From positions 1 through 64,000 of the forward strand of contig JAJRWT010000060.1 in NCBI GenBank assembly GCA_024276675.1: a stretch of DNA of 64,000 nt, given 5' to 3'. Positions within the stretch are counted from its first letter, which is position 1. Every line of letters begins with the position of its first letter. The notes under the pieces were generated by a model. That model saw only the letters and a program-made list of their open reading frames with translations, did not search any database and was not told the DNA's origin. The DNA is from Myxococcota bacterium (GTDB lineage: Bacteria > Myxococcota_A > UBA796 > JAFGLY01). This document shows positions 18,558 through 28,208 of this stretch, one piece after another. The position numbers and the translations under genes are program-made.

Positions 18558-20507
18558 ATGGAGCGATCCAACGAAGTCCGTACCCTGGCGTTGCTGGGGA
18601 ACGAAGCCATGGGGCGAGGGCTGGTTGAGGCCGGCTGCCACATGGCGCTGGCCTACCCGGGCACCCCCAGCAGCGAGGTACTTCCGGCGGTGCTACGTTT
18701 TGCCCACCAAGAGGCCATCACCATGCACATCGAATGGTGTGCCAACGAAAAGGTCGCTTTTGAGCAGGCATTGTCGGCCTCCTACTGTGGCTTGCGAACC
18801 GCCGTCATCATGAAACAGGTGGGCCTGAACGTGGCCGCCGATCCCCTTCTCAGCGCCGCCTACATCGGCGTCACGGGCGGCTTCGTGGTCATAGTGGCCG
18901 ACGACCCGGGGCCCACCTCGTCCCAGACCGAACAAGACACCCGGCTCTTCGCGCATTTCGCCAAGGTTCCGGTGCTGGATCCCTCAACCCCGGACGAAGC
19001 CCGCAACATGGTGGGGATTGCCTTTGAGATCTCCGAGCGCCACCAGCTTCCCGTGATCATCCGCTCTGCGCTCAGGGTCTGCCACGGCAGGCAGGACATC
19101 CAGCTCCGCGAGCCCGTGCCGGTCCCGCGAAAGGCCAACTTTCCCAGGGAACCATCCCGCTGGGCTGCCACTCCGCGCCACCGCTTCCAGCAACACCTTG
19201 CCCTGAACCGCAAGCTGGAGGCCATCTCCCGGGAGATGGAACGTGACACCCGCCTCAACCACATGCTCAACGCGGGCGCATCGCCGGAGGTGGGCATCGT
19301 GGCCGGCGGTGTGCCATTTGCCGTCCTCATGGACCTGCTCCGCAGGCACGGTCTCCACGAATCCATCCCCATCCTCAAGCTGGGGGCTTCCTTTCCCTTT
19401 CCCGCGGAGCTGCTGCGAGACTTCCTCTCCGCCCACCGGCACATTCTCGTTCTGGAAGAAACCGACCAGCTCGTGGAACTGCTCCTGGACCAGCGCCAGG
19501 CCGTCTCCGGCAGGCATGACGGCACCGTTCCCCGGGAGGGTGAACTGGACGCCGCCGTCGTAGGTGGAATCCTCTCGGATTTCTTCCTGCGTCATGGCAT
19601 CATCGGGGAACCATGGAACACCGGGCAGGAACCCGCCGCCCCCTTAGCATCCCTGGAGCTGCCCACTCGACCCCCCACGCTCTGCCCTGGCTGCCCCCAC
19701 CGTGCCAGCTTCCTGGCCATACGTCGCGTGGGCGGCGCCAGGGGTATCTACCCCTCCGACATCGGCTGCTACACGCTCGGCGTGAACATGGGAGCGGTGG
19801 ACACCGCCCACGACATGGGCGCGTCCATCTCCATGGCCGCGGGTTTCTACCACGCCCACGCCCTGGACCTAGCCCAGGGTACCCGCAAGCCCCGCCAGAT
19901 ACCCAGGATACTGGCCACCATCGGTGACTCCACGTTCTACCACGCCGGCCTGCCTGCCCTGGCCGACGCCGTCTACTCCGACGCCCGCTTCACGCTGGTC
20001 ATCCTCGACAACAGGGTGACCGCCATGACCGGCATGCAGCCCACCCTCCCCAGCGGAGATCGCGTGTCGGGCGCCGTTGGGCGCAGCATTTCCTTGCAGG
20101 AAACCTGCCAGGGCCTGGGCGTCCGGTGGATCCGCACGGTTGATCCGGACGACGTATCATCCATGATCAAGACCTTGCGACGAGCCGTCGCCCATAACCA
20201 AGCTCCCGAAGGTGGTATCGCGGTGGTCATTGCCAGGCGTCCATGCGTGATACACCAACCGGACTCTCTGGAATACAAGCCGGTCAAGGTCGAGCCGGAA
20301 CGATGCAACCTCTGCGGCCTCTGCATCGACTATTTCGGTTGCCCCGCCATCAGCGCCGGGGAGCACGCCATTGTAATCGACCCCGCCATCTGTGTGGACT
20401 GTGGCCAGTGCGTCCATGCCTGCGCCAGGAAGGCCATCATCCCTGCCTCCGACGGCGGAACACGGCAGGGAGCAACGACCAGGCGGCCTGAAGGGAGGTC
20501 GGCATGA
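18558..20507 (+). CDS. iorA: Indolepyruvate ferredoxin oxidoreductase, alpha subunit
   Basis: 649 residues, full length. It oxidatively decarboxylates arylpyruvates to aryl-acetyl-CoA with reduction of ferredoxin. Seen: pyrimidine domain start ALAYPGTPSSEV, GMQPTLPSG near the TPP site, TIGDSTFYHAGLPAL (TPP/Mg binding region), and a C-terminal ferredoxin domain with CNLCGLC and CVDCGQCVHAC for two [4Fe-4S] clusters. The first cluster has an extended spacing before its last cysteine (FGCPAI). ATG 18558 follows AGGAAGG by 7 bases. It overlaps iorB by 4 bases (ATGA). Confidence 0.95.
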   Translation: MERSNEVRTLALLGNEAMGRGLVEAGCHMALAYPGTPSSEVLPAVLRFAHQEAITMHIEWCANEKVAFEQALSASYCGLRTAVIMKQVGLNVAADPLLSAAYIGVTGGFVVIVADDPGPTSSQTEQDTRLFAHFAKVPVLDPSTPDEARNMVGIAFEISERHQLPVIIRSALRVCHGRQDIQLREPVPVPRKANFPREPSRWAATPRHRFQQHLALNRKLEAISREMERDTRLNHMLNAGASPEVGIVAGGVPFAVLMDLLRRHGLHESIPILKLGASFPFPAELLRDFLSAHRHILVLEETDQLVELLLDQRQAVSGRHDGTVPREGELDAAVVGGILSDFFLRHGIIGEPWNTGQEPAAPLASLELPTRPPTLCPGCPHRASFLAIRRVGGARGIYPSDIGCYTLGVNMGAVDTAHDMGASISMAAGFYHAHALDLAQGTRKPRQIPRILATIGDSTFYHAGLPALADAVYSDARFTLVILDNRVTAMTGMQPTLPSGDRVSGAVGRSISLQETCQGLGVRWIRTVDPDDVSSMIKTLRRAVAHNQAPEGGIAVVIARRPCVIHQPDSLEYKPVKVEPERCNLCGLCIDYFGCPAISAGEHAIVIDPAICVDCGQCVHACARKAIIPASDGGTRQGATTRRPEGRSA

Positions 20508-21112
20508 AAGACAGCTTCGACCTGTTGTTGGCGGGTACCGGTGGCCAGGGAATACTCCTCACCTCCAGGCTCCTGATGGGCGAAGCCATCGCCAGGGGTG
20601 TTCCCGTCAGGGGAGCCGAGACCCATGGCATGGCCCAGAGGGGCGGTTCCGTGGTGGCCCACGTGCGTTTCGGGCCATGCGAAAGCTCCATGGTGCTGCC
20701 GCTGGGGGCGCAGCTTCTCGTGGGCGTGGATGCCACCGAGGCCTTGCGCAACCTGCGTTTTCTCGCCGCTGCCGGAACCGTCCTTGTCAACACCCCCCCC
20801 CTGGCCTTCGACGAGCCCTCGGTCATGTACTACCTGGCAAGAATCCGGGCACACGTCATCACCATGGATGCGCTGGAGCTGGCTCGCAAGAAGGGATACC
20901 CCCGCTCGGTCAACATGCTCATGTTGGGCCTGGCGGCAGCGCTGCCCCAGACCCCCTTCACTCCCCAGGGCCTGCTGGAAGCCATCGCCAGCGAGATACG
21001 CCCTCGCTTCCGCGAGTCCGCCCGGGCGGCCCTGCGGCTTGGCGCCACCGCCCTGGCATCGGGATTGGCCACACGGCACCCGCTCCCCGGCGTCGGAGCA
21101 GACACTCCCTGA
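20504..21112 (+). CDS. iorB: Indolepyruvate ferredoxin oxidoreductase, beta subunit
   Basis: 202-residue gamma-type domain of 2-oxoacid:ferredoxin oxidoreductases. The start is LLLAGTGGQGILLTSRLL and the block GAETHGMAQRGGSVVAHVRFG is diagnostic of the family. Its ATG overlaps the iorA stop (ATGA), so the two subunits are made together. The gene ends 84 bp before the tRNA. Together with the upstream aminotransferase it forms a short pathway from aromatic amino acids to aryl-acetyl-CoA. Confidence 0.95.
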   Translation: MKDSFDLLLAGTGGQGILLTSRLLMGEAIARGVPVRGAETHGMAQRGGSVVAHVRFGPCESSMVLPLGAQLLVGVDATEALRNLRFLAAAGTVLVNTPPLAFDEPSVMYYLARIRAHVITMDALELARKKGYPRSVNMLMLGLAAALPQTPFTPQGLLEAIASEIRPRFRESARAALRLGATALASGLATRHPLPGVGADTP

Positions 21113-21196
21113 TCCCCGCGGAGGCGCCTGCACGGCCTCGGCTCGCGGTGGGATTGACGAACCAGTGGCAAGATCCTATAGGGAATGCTGTTGCAC

Positions 21197-21270
<74 letters not shown>

Positions 21271-21497
21271 CCTACACCGGATGTCGATGGATCAGACTGC
21301 TGCGGACGTAGACCCAGCGGCACACCTGTTCCCCGACCACCTTGCCGGTTTCCACGAACACCGTGGCCGGACGAAGCCGCTGGACACCGTTCTTCGCGGC
21401 CAGGATCTCGCAACATCACCGGCATGTGCCCGCCTGGCCCACGGGGGTCCATCTCTCTTGCCCCCCCTGGATTGGAACGTGTTAACAGGCAAATGCC

Positions 21498-22256
21498 ATG
21501 TCCATGCCACACCTAGCCACCCTGTTGGGCTCCATCTGGCTGGCTCAGCTCCTGACGCTGTCCGTGGTGTCGGCCCGGGAAGCCGACACTGCCTTCGAGG
21601 CCCCGCGAGCCCGCCAGGACTCGGGCCGCCAGCTCCGCTCCATGGCGGACCTGGACCTGGAATTCCTGGAATACCTGGTACGCCAGAACTCCACCTCCAG
21701 GTACTACGACGCTCTCGAGGACGTCTCCCGCATCGAACTCAACGAGACCAGGACCCTGCCCATCACCGGTCTCAACGTGGGCCTGGGGGCATCGCCGGAA
21801 TGGGACAACTTCACGATGAACACCTTCGGCGCCTCGGTGGATGTGATGGACCTCTTGACCTATCCCTCGCGAACCCGCAGAGCGGCCCGGCTGCACGACT
21901 CCACCATGGAGGAACGGGCCCAGGAGATCAACCAACTGCTCTACGAGCTTCGTCTCGCCTACTCCACGGCGCTCTCCCTCGAGAGGGCATTGGAGGACCG
22001 GATGAAACGCCTGGAACAGATCCGGGCCACACGAGAGCTGGCGGAAAAGCAATTCCTGAACCAGAAGATCGAGCTGAGCGATTTCATGCAGAGTACGGAG
22101 ATGGAGTTCCAGGCCCAGGAAGCCCTGCGAGAGACCGAGTTGGACCTGGTACATGGCCGCCTGGAAGTGGAACGGCTCATCGAGATGAAACTGGACCAGG
22201 CCGTGGCTGCCCAGCAGGACTGGCGCGAACGCACACAACGACCAGATGACCGGTGA
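21498..22256 (+). CDS. Half-length TolC-like outer-membrane efflux/export protein
   Basis: 252 residues with a Sec signal peptide (hydrophobic stretch, cleavage probably after VVSA). The middle (PITGLNVGLGASPEWDNFTM then SVDVMDLLTYPSR) looks like one TolC beta-strand pair followed by the sharp turn into the helical barrel. The rest is heptad-rich helices (about residues 130-240). Canonical TolC has two such repeats in about 450 residues; here only one is present. It lies 200 bp upstream of the Wzc-like gene, so it is a candidate outer-membrane partner for polysaccharide export, though it shows no Wza features. Confidence in the fold is moderate. Confidence 0.55.
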   Translation: MSMPHLATLLGSIWLAQLLTLSVVSAREADTAFEAPRARQDSGRQLRSMADLDLEFLEYLVRQNSTSRYYDALEDVSRIELNETRTLPITGLNVGLGASPEWDNFTMNTFGASVDVMDLLTYPSRTRRAARLHDSTMEERAQEINQLLYELRLAYSTALSLERALEDRMKRLEQIRATRELAEKQFLNQKIELSDFMQSTEMEFQAQEALRETELDLVHGRLEVERLIEMKLDQAVAAQQDWRERTQRPDDR

Positions 22257-22457
22257 TGGGCCCGGGGCCCCTGATCCCGGTCCAGCTCCATGCCGACCAG
22301 GCTCCAATGTCCACCCCCCACAGGGCTGGCACGACGCTCCAATCCACTCAACGTAAATATCCCTACATCGCCACATATCCAGAGGACCGCAACTCTGCTG
22401 GATTCCGTTGTACTCCGGAGAGTGTAAAGATCCCATGTTCACCACAAGGCTCTATCC

Positions 22458-24728
22458 ATGCCCCTCGTCCAGTTTCTACGGCTGCTCTACAGGCGGCGCC
22501 TCCTCCTGGTGATTGTGCCACTGGTGGCAGCGGGCCTGGCCACCTGGCTCACCTCCATGACCCCCAGGGAATACCAGGCATCCGCATCCATCCAGGTGAA
22601 CATGGATGCCTACGAAACCGCCATGGACGGCTCTCGCAAGTCCCTGAACAACTACGAGGTCAGGCGCATCATCTCCGACATCATGGCCCTGCTGGAATCC
22701 CGAAAGGTGATCTCCATGGCCGGCTGGGACATGCTCCTGACCCAGGCGAAGAGCCTCGCCCAGGAGGATGAAACGGGCGAACCCACCACATCGCTGCCCG
22801 ACGGCCGCCTGGCAGCCAACCCCCTGCCCACGGTGATGGAGGACTGGCAGGCCGACAATGGTGGAGACCTGTCGGGTCTCGCCACGGGCCTTGACGGCCT
22901 GGACCCGACTCAACAAGCCCTCGCCGCCGTCCAAAGCCTGCCGGAGGACCTGGCGGCCTTCCTCACCTGGGCCATACAGGACAAGGCATCACCCTACTCG
23001 TATCGGGCCATCGATGAACACATCAAGATCTCCCAGGTTGCCAGCGCATCCATCGTGAGCATCCAGTACACCTCCGCGAGCCCGGTGTTGGCGGCCCTGA
23101 CCATCCACCACGTCATACAGGCCTTCGCCCTCGAACAGAGCAGCCAACGCAACAGCGAGGCCACCGGCGCCAGGGCGTTTTTCGAGGAACAGACCGACCT
23201 CGCCAGGAAGAAGCTCGCCCAGGCCGAAAGCTCCCTCAAGGCCTTCCGGAGCGAAAACAACATCAGCAACTTCTACGAGCAGACAAAGGCCTTGAGCGTC
23301 CACATGATCGATGTCCGGCTCCTGGGTTGGCAGGCTCAGCAAGATGCATCGGCAGCGGAAGCCGAGGCTGCACGCATCGAAGTCGAGCTGGCGGATGATG
23401 GAGCACTGCTGGCCCAGGCCCGAAATGCAGTGGACGACGCAGTGATCCTTCGCCTGGTGGACGAACGCGCCGCCCAACGTGTCCGGGAAGACATGACTAG
23501 AATCCTCAACGGGGAAGACCTGTCCGCCCCCAGGGAAACACCTGGAATCGACAGGAACGAACTGGACGAAGCCCTGGACGCCCACTTCAAGAGCCGCTTG
23601 ACCGGAATCGGTATGCACAAGTCCGAGCTGGTGATGCGCTGGCTGGAAAAAAACCTCGAGCGAGATGCGGCCCTGGCAGGAGCCAGGCAGATGGACGCCT
23701 ACCTGGACGAATTAATCCGTGAAAACTCCCGTTTCGCAATCCTTGGCTCCGAGGTCAGCCGGCTGGACCGGCAAGCCGGGGTGAACGAAAACGAGTTCCT
23801 GTCGCTGCTCCACAGCCTGAACCAGGCCAGGCTCTTCGAGCAGCAGTTGAGCCACACGGAGAGCTTTCGCCTGCTGGACCCCGTGCTCCTGCCCGACAAG
23901 CCGGTTTCCTCCAGGCGGGCAATGGTGGTGGCCCTGTCGGCCGTGGCGACCTGGGCGGTGCTGGTGGGGTTCCTTCTGCTGGCCGCGTGGTTCGACCAGA
24001 GCCTCTACCTCCCCAGCCGAATCGAAAAGGTCCTGGGCGTTGCTGTCTGGGGCGGCATTCCGCACGTGGAACGAGTGGAAAAACGCCCGGACGAGGTGGA
24101 TCTCCGTCAAGCGACCATCCTTGGCCGGATACTGGCCACAACCACCGGCGCGATGATGCAGAGCCTGGGGGAAGGCCGTAGATTGCAGGTAGTGGGCAAT
24201 CGCCTGGGCTGCGGCAAGAGCACGGCCGCAAGGATGCTGGCGTGGAATCTGCGTGAACTGGGTCAGCGGGTACGCCTTGTACGGTTGGGCCGTCCCGATC
24301 CCGATGATCCCGACACCATCGCCATCGACCCTGATCTGGGACAGGGAGCCAGACTTGGCGCCCTTCGCGAGGCCCTGGAATCTTCCACCGCCCGCTACAC
24401 GATAGTCGACCAACCGGACATGAGTCGCAGTTCTCTCGCCCTGGACCTGGCGGAGTTGGTGGATGCTTCCCTGTTCGTGCTGCACTCCGGTCACGTGTAC
24501 AGCCAGGCCGATTCCCGTGCATTGCACAGCCTTGAACTATCCGGCGCACCAACTCTCGGACTTCTCATCAACGGCATCACCTACGAAGCAGTGGAAGAGA
24601 TAATGGGCGAAGTCCCCATCCGTCGATCAGCACTCCGCAAGACCATCAAGCGCCTTCTGCTGGGGCGTTTCAAGGTAAAACAGGGCCAGCTCCCCGACAA
24701 CATCAACGGGCAGGGGCGGGGCGGTTGA
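22458..24728 (+). CDS. Wzc-like polysaccharide co-polymerase with degenerate tyrosine-kinase domain
   Basis: 756 residues. It has an N-terminal Wzz/chain-length-determinant domain (TM1 about residues 15-33), a long periplasmic coiled-coil region, and TM2 about 487-511. The C-terminal cytoplasmic P-loop domain has Walker A GNRLGCGKST near 580. BY-kinases carry an A-prime motif (hydrophobic run ending in Asp-x-Asp) and a tyrosine-rich tail. Here the A-prime position reads VRLVRLGRPDPDD, Walker B reads YTIVDQPD, and no tyrosine cluster ends the protein. The domain may bind nucleotide but probably does not autophosphorylate as Wzc does. It should set chain length in polysaccharide assembly. Confidence 0.8.
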   Translation: MPLVQFLRLLYRRRLLLVIVPLVAAGLATWLTSMTPREYQASASIQVNMDAYETAMDGSRKSLNNYEVRRIISDIMALLESRKVISMAGWDMLLTQAKSLAQEDETGEPTTSLPDGRLAANPLPTVMEDWQADNGGDLSGLATGLDGLDPTQQALAAVQSLPEDLAAFLTWAIQDKASPYSYRAIDEHIKISQVASASIVSIQYTSASPVLAALTIHHVIQAFALEQSSQRNSEATGARAFFEEQTDLARKKLAQAESSLKAFRSENNISNFYEQTKALSVHMIDVRLLGWQAQQDASAAEAEAARIEVELADDGALLAQARNAVDDAVILRLVDERAAQRVREDMTRILNGEDLSAPRETPGIDRNELDEALDAHFKSRLTGIGMHKSELVMRWLEKNLERDAALAGARQMDAYLDELIRENSRFAILGSEVSRLDRQAGVNENEFLSLLHSLNQARLFEQQLSHTESFRLLDPVLLPDKPVSSRRAMVVALSAVATWAVLVGFLLLAAWFDQSLYLPSRIEKVLGVAVWGGIPHVERVEKRPDEVDLRQATILGRILATTTGAMMQSLGEGRRLQVVGNRLGCGKSTAARMLAWNLRELGQRVRLVRLGRPDPDDPDTIAIDPDLGQGARLGALREALESSTARYTIVDQPDMSRSSLALDLAELVDASLFVLHSGHVYSQADSRALHSLELSGAPTLGLLINGITYEAVEEIMGEVPIRRSALRKTIKRLLLGRFKVKQGQLPDNINGQGRGG

Positions 24729-24931
24729 TCCACCTCTGCCTGTGTCCAGGCCTGATCACCCTTGGCTCCACCGAGGCACACAGGGCGCAGCTCCGAGTTC
24801 CCACTGTTCCATGAAAGCCCGATAGTGCCGGTGATGCCAGGATTTCCAGCTTGAAGGCGCTCTCATGCCAAGCTATGGATTCCAGGATTCCCGCCTGCGC
24901 CTGAACCACAAACAACCCAGGCAGGTCCGAG

Positions 24932-26371
24932 ATGCTCCCCAACAGCAACGCCGCCCCCTCCGACGGGTCCATCTCCGGAGGGAGTTCCCGAATCCTCATC
25001 GCCGACGATGACCAGTCCGTCTGCCTGCTGCTGCGCTACAGCCTGCAGGCCAAGGGCTACCAGGTGCAGACCGCCTCCGACGGTAGACAGGCATTCGAAA
25101 TGATCCGGGAACAACCTTTCGACTTGGTGATAACCGACGTTCGGATGCCCCGGATGGACGGCATACAACTCCTGAAGCGTATCAAGAGCTTCGATCCCGA
25201 CCTGCCGGTGCTGGTCCTTTCCGCCTACCCCACGTTGGAATTGGCGGTGGAAGCCACCAAGCTGGGAGCCTACAACTATATCCGAAAACCCGTCGACAAT
25301 ACCCAGTTCCAGATAATGGTCCGCAACGTCCTGGATCATCGGGCCAAGGACCAGATCTCCCAGATCTTCCTTCGCCGCGACCATCCTGGCGAAAGCAGGC
25401 ACGGCATGGTGGGCTCCAGCGATGCCATGCGTTGGGTTCTGCAACGCCTGGAGAGAATCGCCAGGTACAACACCCCCGTGCTCATCGTCGGCGAATCGGG
25501 CACGGGCAAGGAGTTGGTGGCCAGAGCCATCCACCAGGCCAGCCCTCGACACGCAGGTCCCTTCGTTGCCTTCAACGGCGCAGGAATCGTGGACAGCCTC
25601 TTCGAAAGTGCTCTCTTCGGGCACGTAAAGGGGGCCTTCACCGGCGCCACATCCAACCACAAGGGACTGCTGGAAGAAGCCCACAAAGGCACTCTCTTCA
25701 TGGACGAAATCGGCGAGATGTCCCCCACCAACCAGGCCAAGCTGCTGCGTGTGCTGGAAACCTACGAGGTTCAACCCGTTGGTGCCAGCCGCCACAAAAA
25801 GGTGGACGTCCGTATCCTGGCAGCCACCAACCGCGATCCCGCCGCCGCCATCGAGCAGGGTGAGCTACGGCTGGACCTCTACTACAGGTTGGGGGGCCTC
25901 GTGCTGGAGCTACCCCCTCTTCGCAAGCGGGAAGGCGATGTCCGCCTCCTGGCGGCACATTTTCTCTCTTCCATATGCCGGGAAAACCAGGACCTGGACA
26001 TACGGGGCTTCGCCCCCGAAGCCATGGCCGCGTTGGAGTCGTATGACTGGCCGGGAAACGTGCGCGAGCTTCGTCGGGCAGTGGAATCCTCAGCGGTAAT
26101 GGCCACATCCAACTGGATCACTCTCCCGGATCTCCCTCCCACAATTGTTCGCAACCGGCGAACCAACCCTCCTTCCACTCCCCCCCCCTCCCCCGATGAA
26201 CCCGGCAAATCCTCCACCCTGAACACCACTCTCTCCCTGGCCGAAGTGGAGCGTCGCCACATCGCTCGAGTACTGGATATGGCCAGGGGCAACAAGACCA
26301 GGGCCGCCCAGGTGCTGGGAATCTCCCGGCACGCACTGTACAGAGTGATGAAGAAACACGGCCTCGGCTAG
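24932..26371 (+). CDS. NtrC-family sigma-54-dependent response regulator (enhancer-binding protein)
   Basis: 479 residues: receiver domain (acidic pocket D25-D27, phospho-acceptor D69, lysine in RKPVD), AAA+ domain with Walker A GESGTGKE, GAFTGA sigma-54 contact loop and Walker B LFMDEIGE, then a Fis-type HTH (TRAAQVLGISRHALYRVMKK). A Pro/Ser-rich linker precedes the HTH. All residues needed to activate sigma-54 RNA polymerase are present. No kinase is adjacent, but a REC-Hpt protein and a hybrid kinase follow, suggesting a phosphorelay. It is a candidate activator of the sigma-54 promoters in the polysaccharide locus. Confidence 0.93.
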   Translation: MLPNSNAAPSDGSISGGSSRILIADDDQSVCLLLRYSLQAKGYQVQTASDGRQAFEMIREQPFDLVITDVRMPRMDGIQLLKRIKSFDPDLPVLVLSAYPTLELAVEATKLGAYNYIRKPVDNTQFQIMVRNVLDHRAKDQISQIFLRRDHPGESRHGMVGSSDAMRWVLQRLERIARYNTPVLIVGESGTGKELVARAIHQASPRHAGPFVAFNGAGIVDSLFESALFGHVKGAFTGATSNHKGLLEEAHKGTLFMDEIGEMSPTNQAKLLRVLETYEVQPVGASRHKKVDVRILAATNRDPAAAIEQGELRLDLYYRLGGLVLELPPLRKREGDVRLLAAHFLSSICRENQDLDIRGFAPEAMAALESYDWPGNVRELRRAVESSAVMATSNWITLPDLPPTIVRNRRTNPPSTPPPSPDEPGKSSTLNTTLSLAEVERRHIARVLDMARGNKTRAAQVLGISRHALYRVMKKHGLG

Positions 26372-26451
26372 GCGCCGTCGGGAAAGAGGCTGCGGGAAAC
26401 AGCCGGCTCGGGCCCTGGCGAAGGGCGAAGCAGAGCGGCCGTGGATGAACC

Positions 26452-26476
26452 GCGGCCTGCGTTCGGCACAGGCCGC
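26452..26476. terminator. Hairpin downstream of the enhancer-binding-protein gene
   Basis: Perfect 8-bp inverted repeat GCGGCCTG/CAGGCCGC with a 9-base loop, 80 bases after the NtrC-type regulator stop. No T-tract follows, so it may be a Rho-aided terminator or an mRNA-stabilising structure. Confidence 0.35.
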
Positions 26477-26640
26477 ACCCGATGGCGCCGCGCAAGCCTG
26501 CTGCCATCTGCTATGCTGGTGACACAGATGAGATCCCCTGGCAGGCAGAAAAGGCGGGCATGGCGACAGGGGCAGGTTCAGGGCGAAACGCCACTCACTG
26601 CCACCGCAAACAGAAAGGACAAGGACAAGGACAAGCCCAG

Positions 26641-27429
26641 ATGACCCGTGAACGCAGACAGCACAATCCAAAACCCGCTCCCACGGTGCTCCTGGTGGAT
26701 GATGATCCCACCAGCAGGACCCTTACCTCCGGTCTCCTGCAAGGCATGGGGTACAGGGTGTACCAGGCCACGGACGGCGACGAGGCCGTTCAGATCGGCG
26801 CAAGCCAGACCTGCGACATCATCCTCATGGATCTCCAGATGCCCCGATTGGGGGGTATCGAGGCCACAGGAATTCTGAGAGCATCTGGTCTTCCCACCCC
26901 GATACTCGCCCTCAGCGCCACCGTGGATCCCATGATCCGACGTTCCTGCCTGGAAGCAGGGATGAACGATTGCCTCCGAAAGCCGGTGCTCCTGGAAGAA
27001 CTGCGGAAGGCACTGTCACAGCACCTGCAACCCCACCGGCAGGACGCTGCTTCTCCCATGACCGCCCCATCCCCCGCGGCCACCGGTCCGGAGAGCGCCG
27101 ATGCCCTGGCCTACCATCACTCGCTCACCATCCTGGCCAAGGATTTCGGGATCCCAAGATCCCAGATCATGACCGTTTTGCAGATGTTCTTCCAGGAGAC
27201 ATCCAGGAGGCTGGAAATGCTGGAAGACGCTGTGGGAGCCAACGACGCCGGCAGCGCCCGCGAATTGGCCCACACCATCAAGGGAGGTGCATCCTACCTT
27301 CGCCTGGCCCAGGTGGCCCGGCGGGCAGCCAGCCTCGAAGATGCTGCCAAGGGCGGGAGGCATCAATCCCTGCACACGGAGTTGGCCAGGCTGCGCGCAG
27401 CATTCCAGGAGGCCCTGACCTGGATTTGA
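26641..27429 (+). CDS. REC-Hpt phosphorelay protein
   Basis: 262 residues: an N-terminal receiver domain (acidic pocket D20-D22, phospho-acceptor D64, lysine in RKPVL) and a C-terminal histidine phosphotransfer domain (H211 in AHTIKGGASYL). There is no kinase or output domain, so it can only shuttle phosphoryl groups. ATG 26641 was chosen because the receiver fold starts soon after it. The upstream extension is low-complexity and contains a tandem AAGGAC repeat (26615-26632) that supplies purine-rich ribosome-binding sequence. Its neighbours, an enhancer-binding response regulator and a hybrid kinase, are natural partners. Confidence 0.88.
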   Translation: MTRERRQHNPKPAPTVLLVDDDPTSRTLTSGLLQGMGYRVYQATDGDEAVQIGASQTCDIILMDLQMPRLGGIEATGILRASGLPTPILALSATVDPMIRRSCLEAGMNDCLRKPVLLEELRKALSQHLQPHRQDAASPMTAPSPAATGPESADALAYHHSLTILAKDFGIPRSQIMTVLQMFFQETSRRLEMLEDAVGANDAGSARELAHTIKGGASYLRLAQVARRAASLEDAAKGGRHQSLHTELARLRAAFQEALTWI

Positions 27430-27529
27430 ACCTGCTGCCTTTTCGCGACCCTTCATTCAGACAGCAGCCGCCAGAACCCTGCTGCGCCACTCGGGGGCCA
27501 GGGTTGGGCTCATCCCTGAACTGCACCGC

Positions 27530-27562
27530 CAGCGGCTGGTGAGCAGGTGCCGGCGGCCGCTG
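27530..27562. terminator. Possible hairpin after the REC-Hpt gene
   Basis: CAGCGGC (27530-27536) is matched by GCCGCTG (27556-27562) with a GC-rich 19-base loop, 100 bases after the stop. A weak T-rich patch (ATCTTTACTT) follows. Low confidence as a terminator. Confidence 0.25.
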
Positions 27563-27678
27563 AAATGAACACGGGATCTTTACTTGAAAAAAACCAGAAT
27601 ACTGAGTTGGCGCATCCGCTTCTCGATTTGTAGGAAACCTGCCCCGGGTTAATAAATTCGCAGGAGGGGATTGTCCCG

Positions 27679-27957
27679 ATGTCAGAAGCCAAACCCGAAG
27701 AACGCAGAAAACACGCTCGCACCTACACACATCTCCCTGTCGTGGTCCAGGATGCCCAAGGGCGGGACACCATCCTCGAGGCCCAGACCATGAACATCTC
27801 CAAGGGCGGCGTGCAGTTGTTGGCCAGCCAGGCGGTGGCCGAAAGTGAACGGCTCAAGATCCTCCACGAAGGAGTCGAGCGAGGGGCCATCGTGCTGGAA
27901 AGCAAACCATTCTATGGTGGATACCTGGTCCGCTGCATGTTCCTGGAACAGGATTGA
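27679..27957 (+). CDS. Small single-domain PilZ protein
   Basis: 92-residue stand-alone PilZ domain with both c-di-GMP binding elements: RKHAR (R10 to R14, an RxxxR) and NISKGG (N39-x-S41-x-x-G44). A strong GGAGGGG ribosome-binding sequence lies about 10 bases before the ATG. It sits between the REC-Hpt gene and the hybrid kinase gene inside the polysaccharide locus. It probably adjusts polysaccharide production or export in response to c-di-GMP, by analogy with Alg44/BcsA PilZ domains. The partner is not known. Confidence 0.88.
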   Translation: MSEAKPEERRKHARTYTHLPVVVQDAQGRDTILEAQTMNISKGGVQLLASQAVAESERLKILHEGVERGAIVLESKPFYGGYLVRCMFLEQD

Positions 27958-28208
27958 ACCAGCTCCCGGAGGGAACGTACCAGCGCAGGAAATACAGAAT
28001 CTTCTCGCGGCTCGCACCACCGGAAAAGGATGACAAGCGCTCCCGGCGAGTCCCGGGACCCAGGCTCATGCCCCCTGGTTTTCCAGGAAAAACTGCCAGC
28101 ACCAGCGCTGCTGACCTGCAGCCGGGCATCACCTCAACATCAAATGTCAAAACAATGTATATTCTCATGTGTATTCTGGTCAAACATCCGTGAGTCTGGA
28201 AGACCATC

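Noticed and set aside
22327..22342. TGGCACGACGCTCCAA upstream of the Wzc-like gene
   Set aside because: It has a perfect -24 block, but the -12 position reads TCCA instead of TTGC, so the essential GC is missing.
26615..26632. AAGGAC tandem repeat before the REC-Hpt gene
   Set aside because: Only three copies, best explained as purine-rich leader sequence; not enough for a functional repeat claim.
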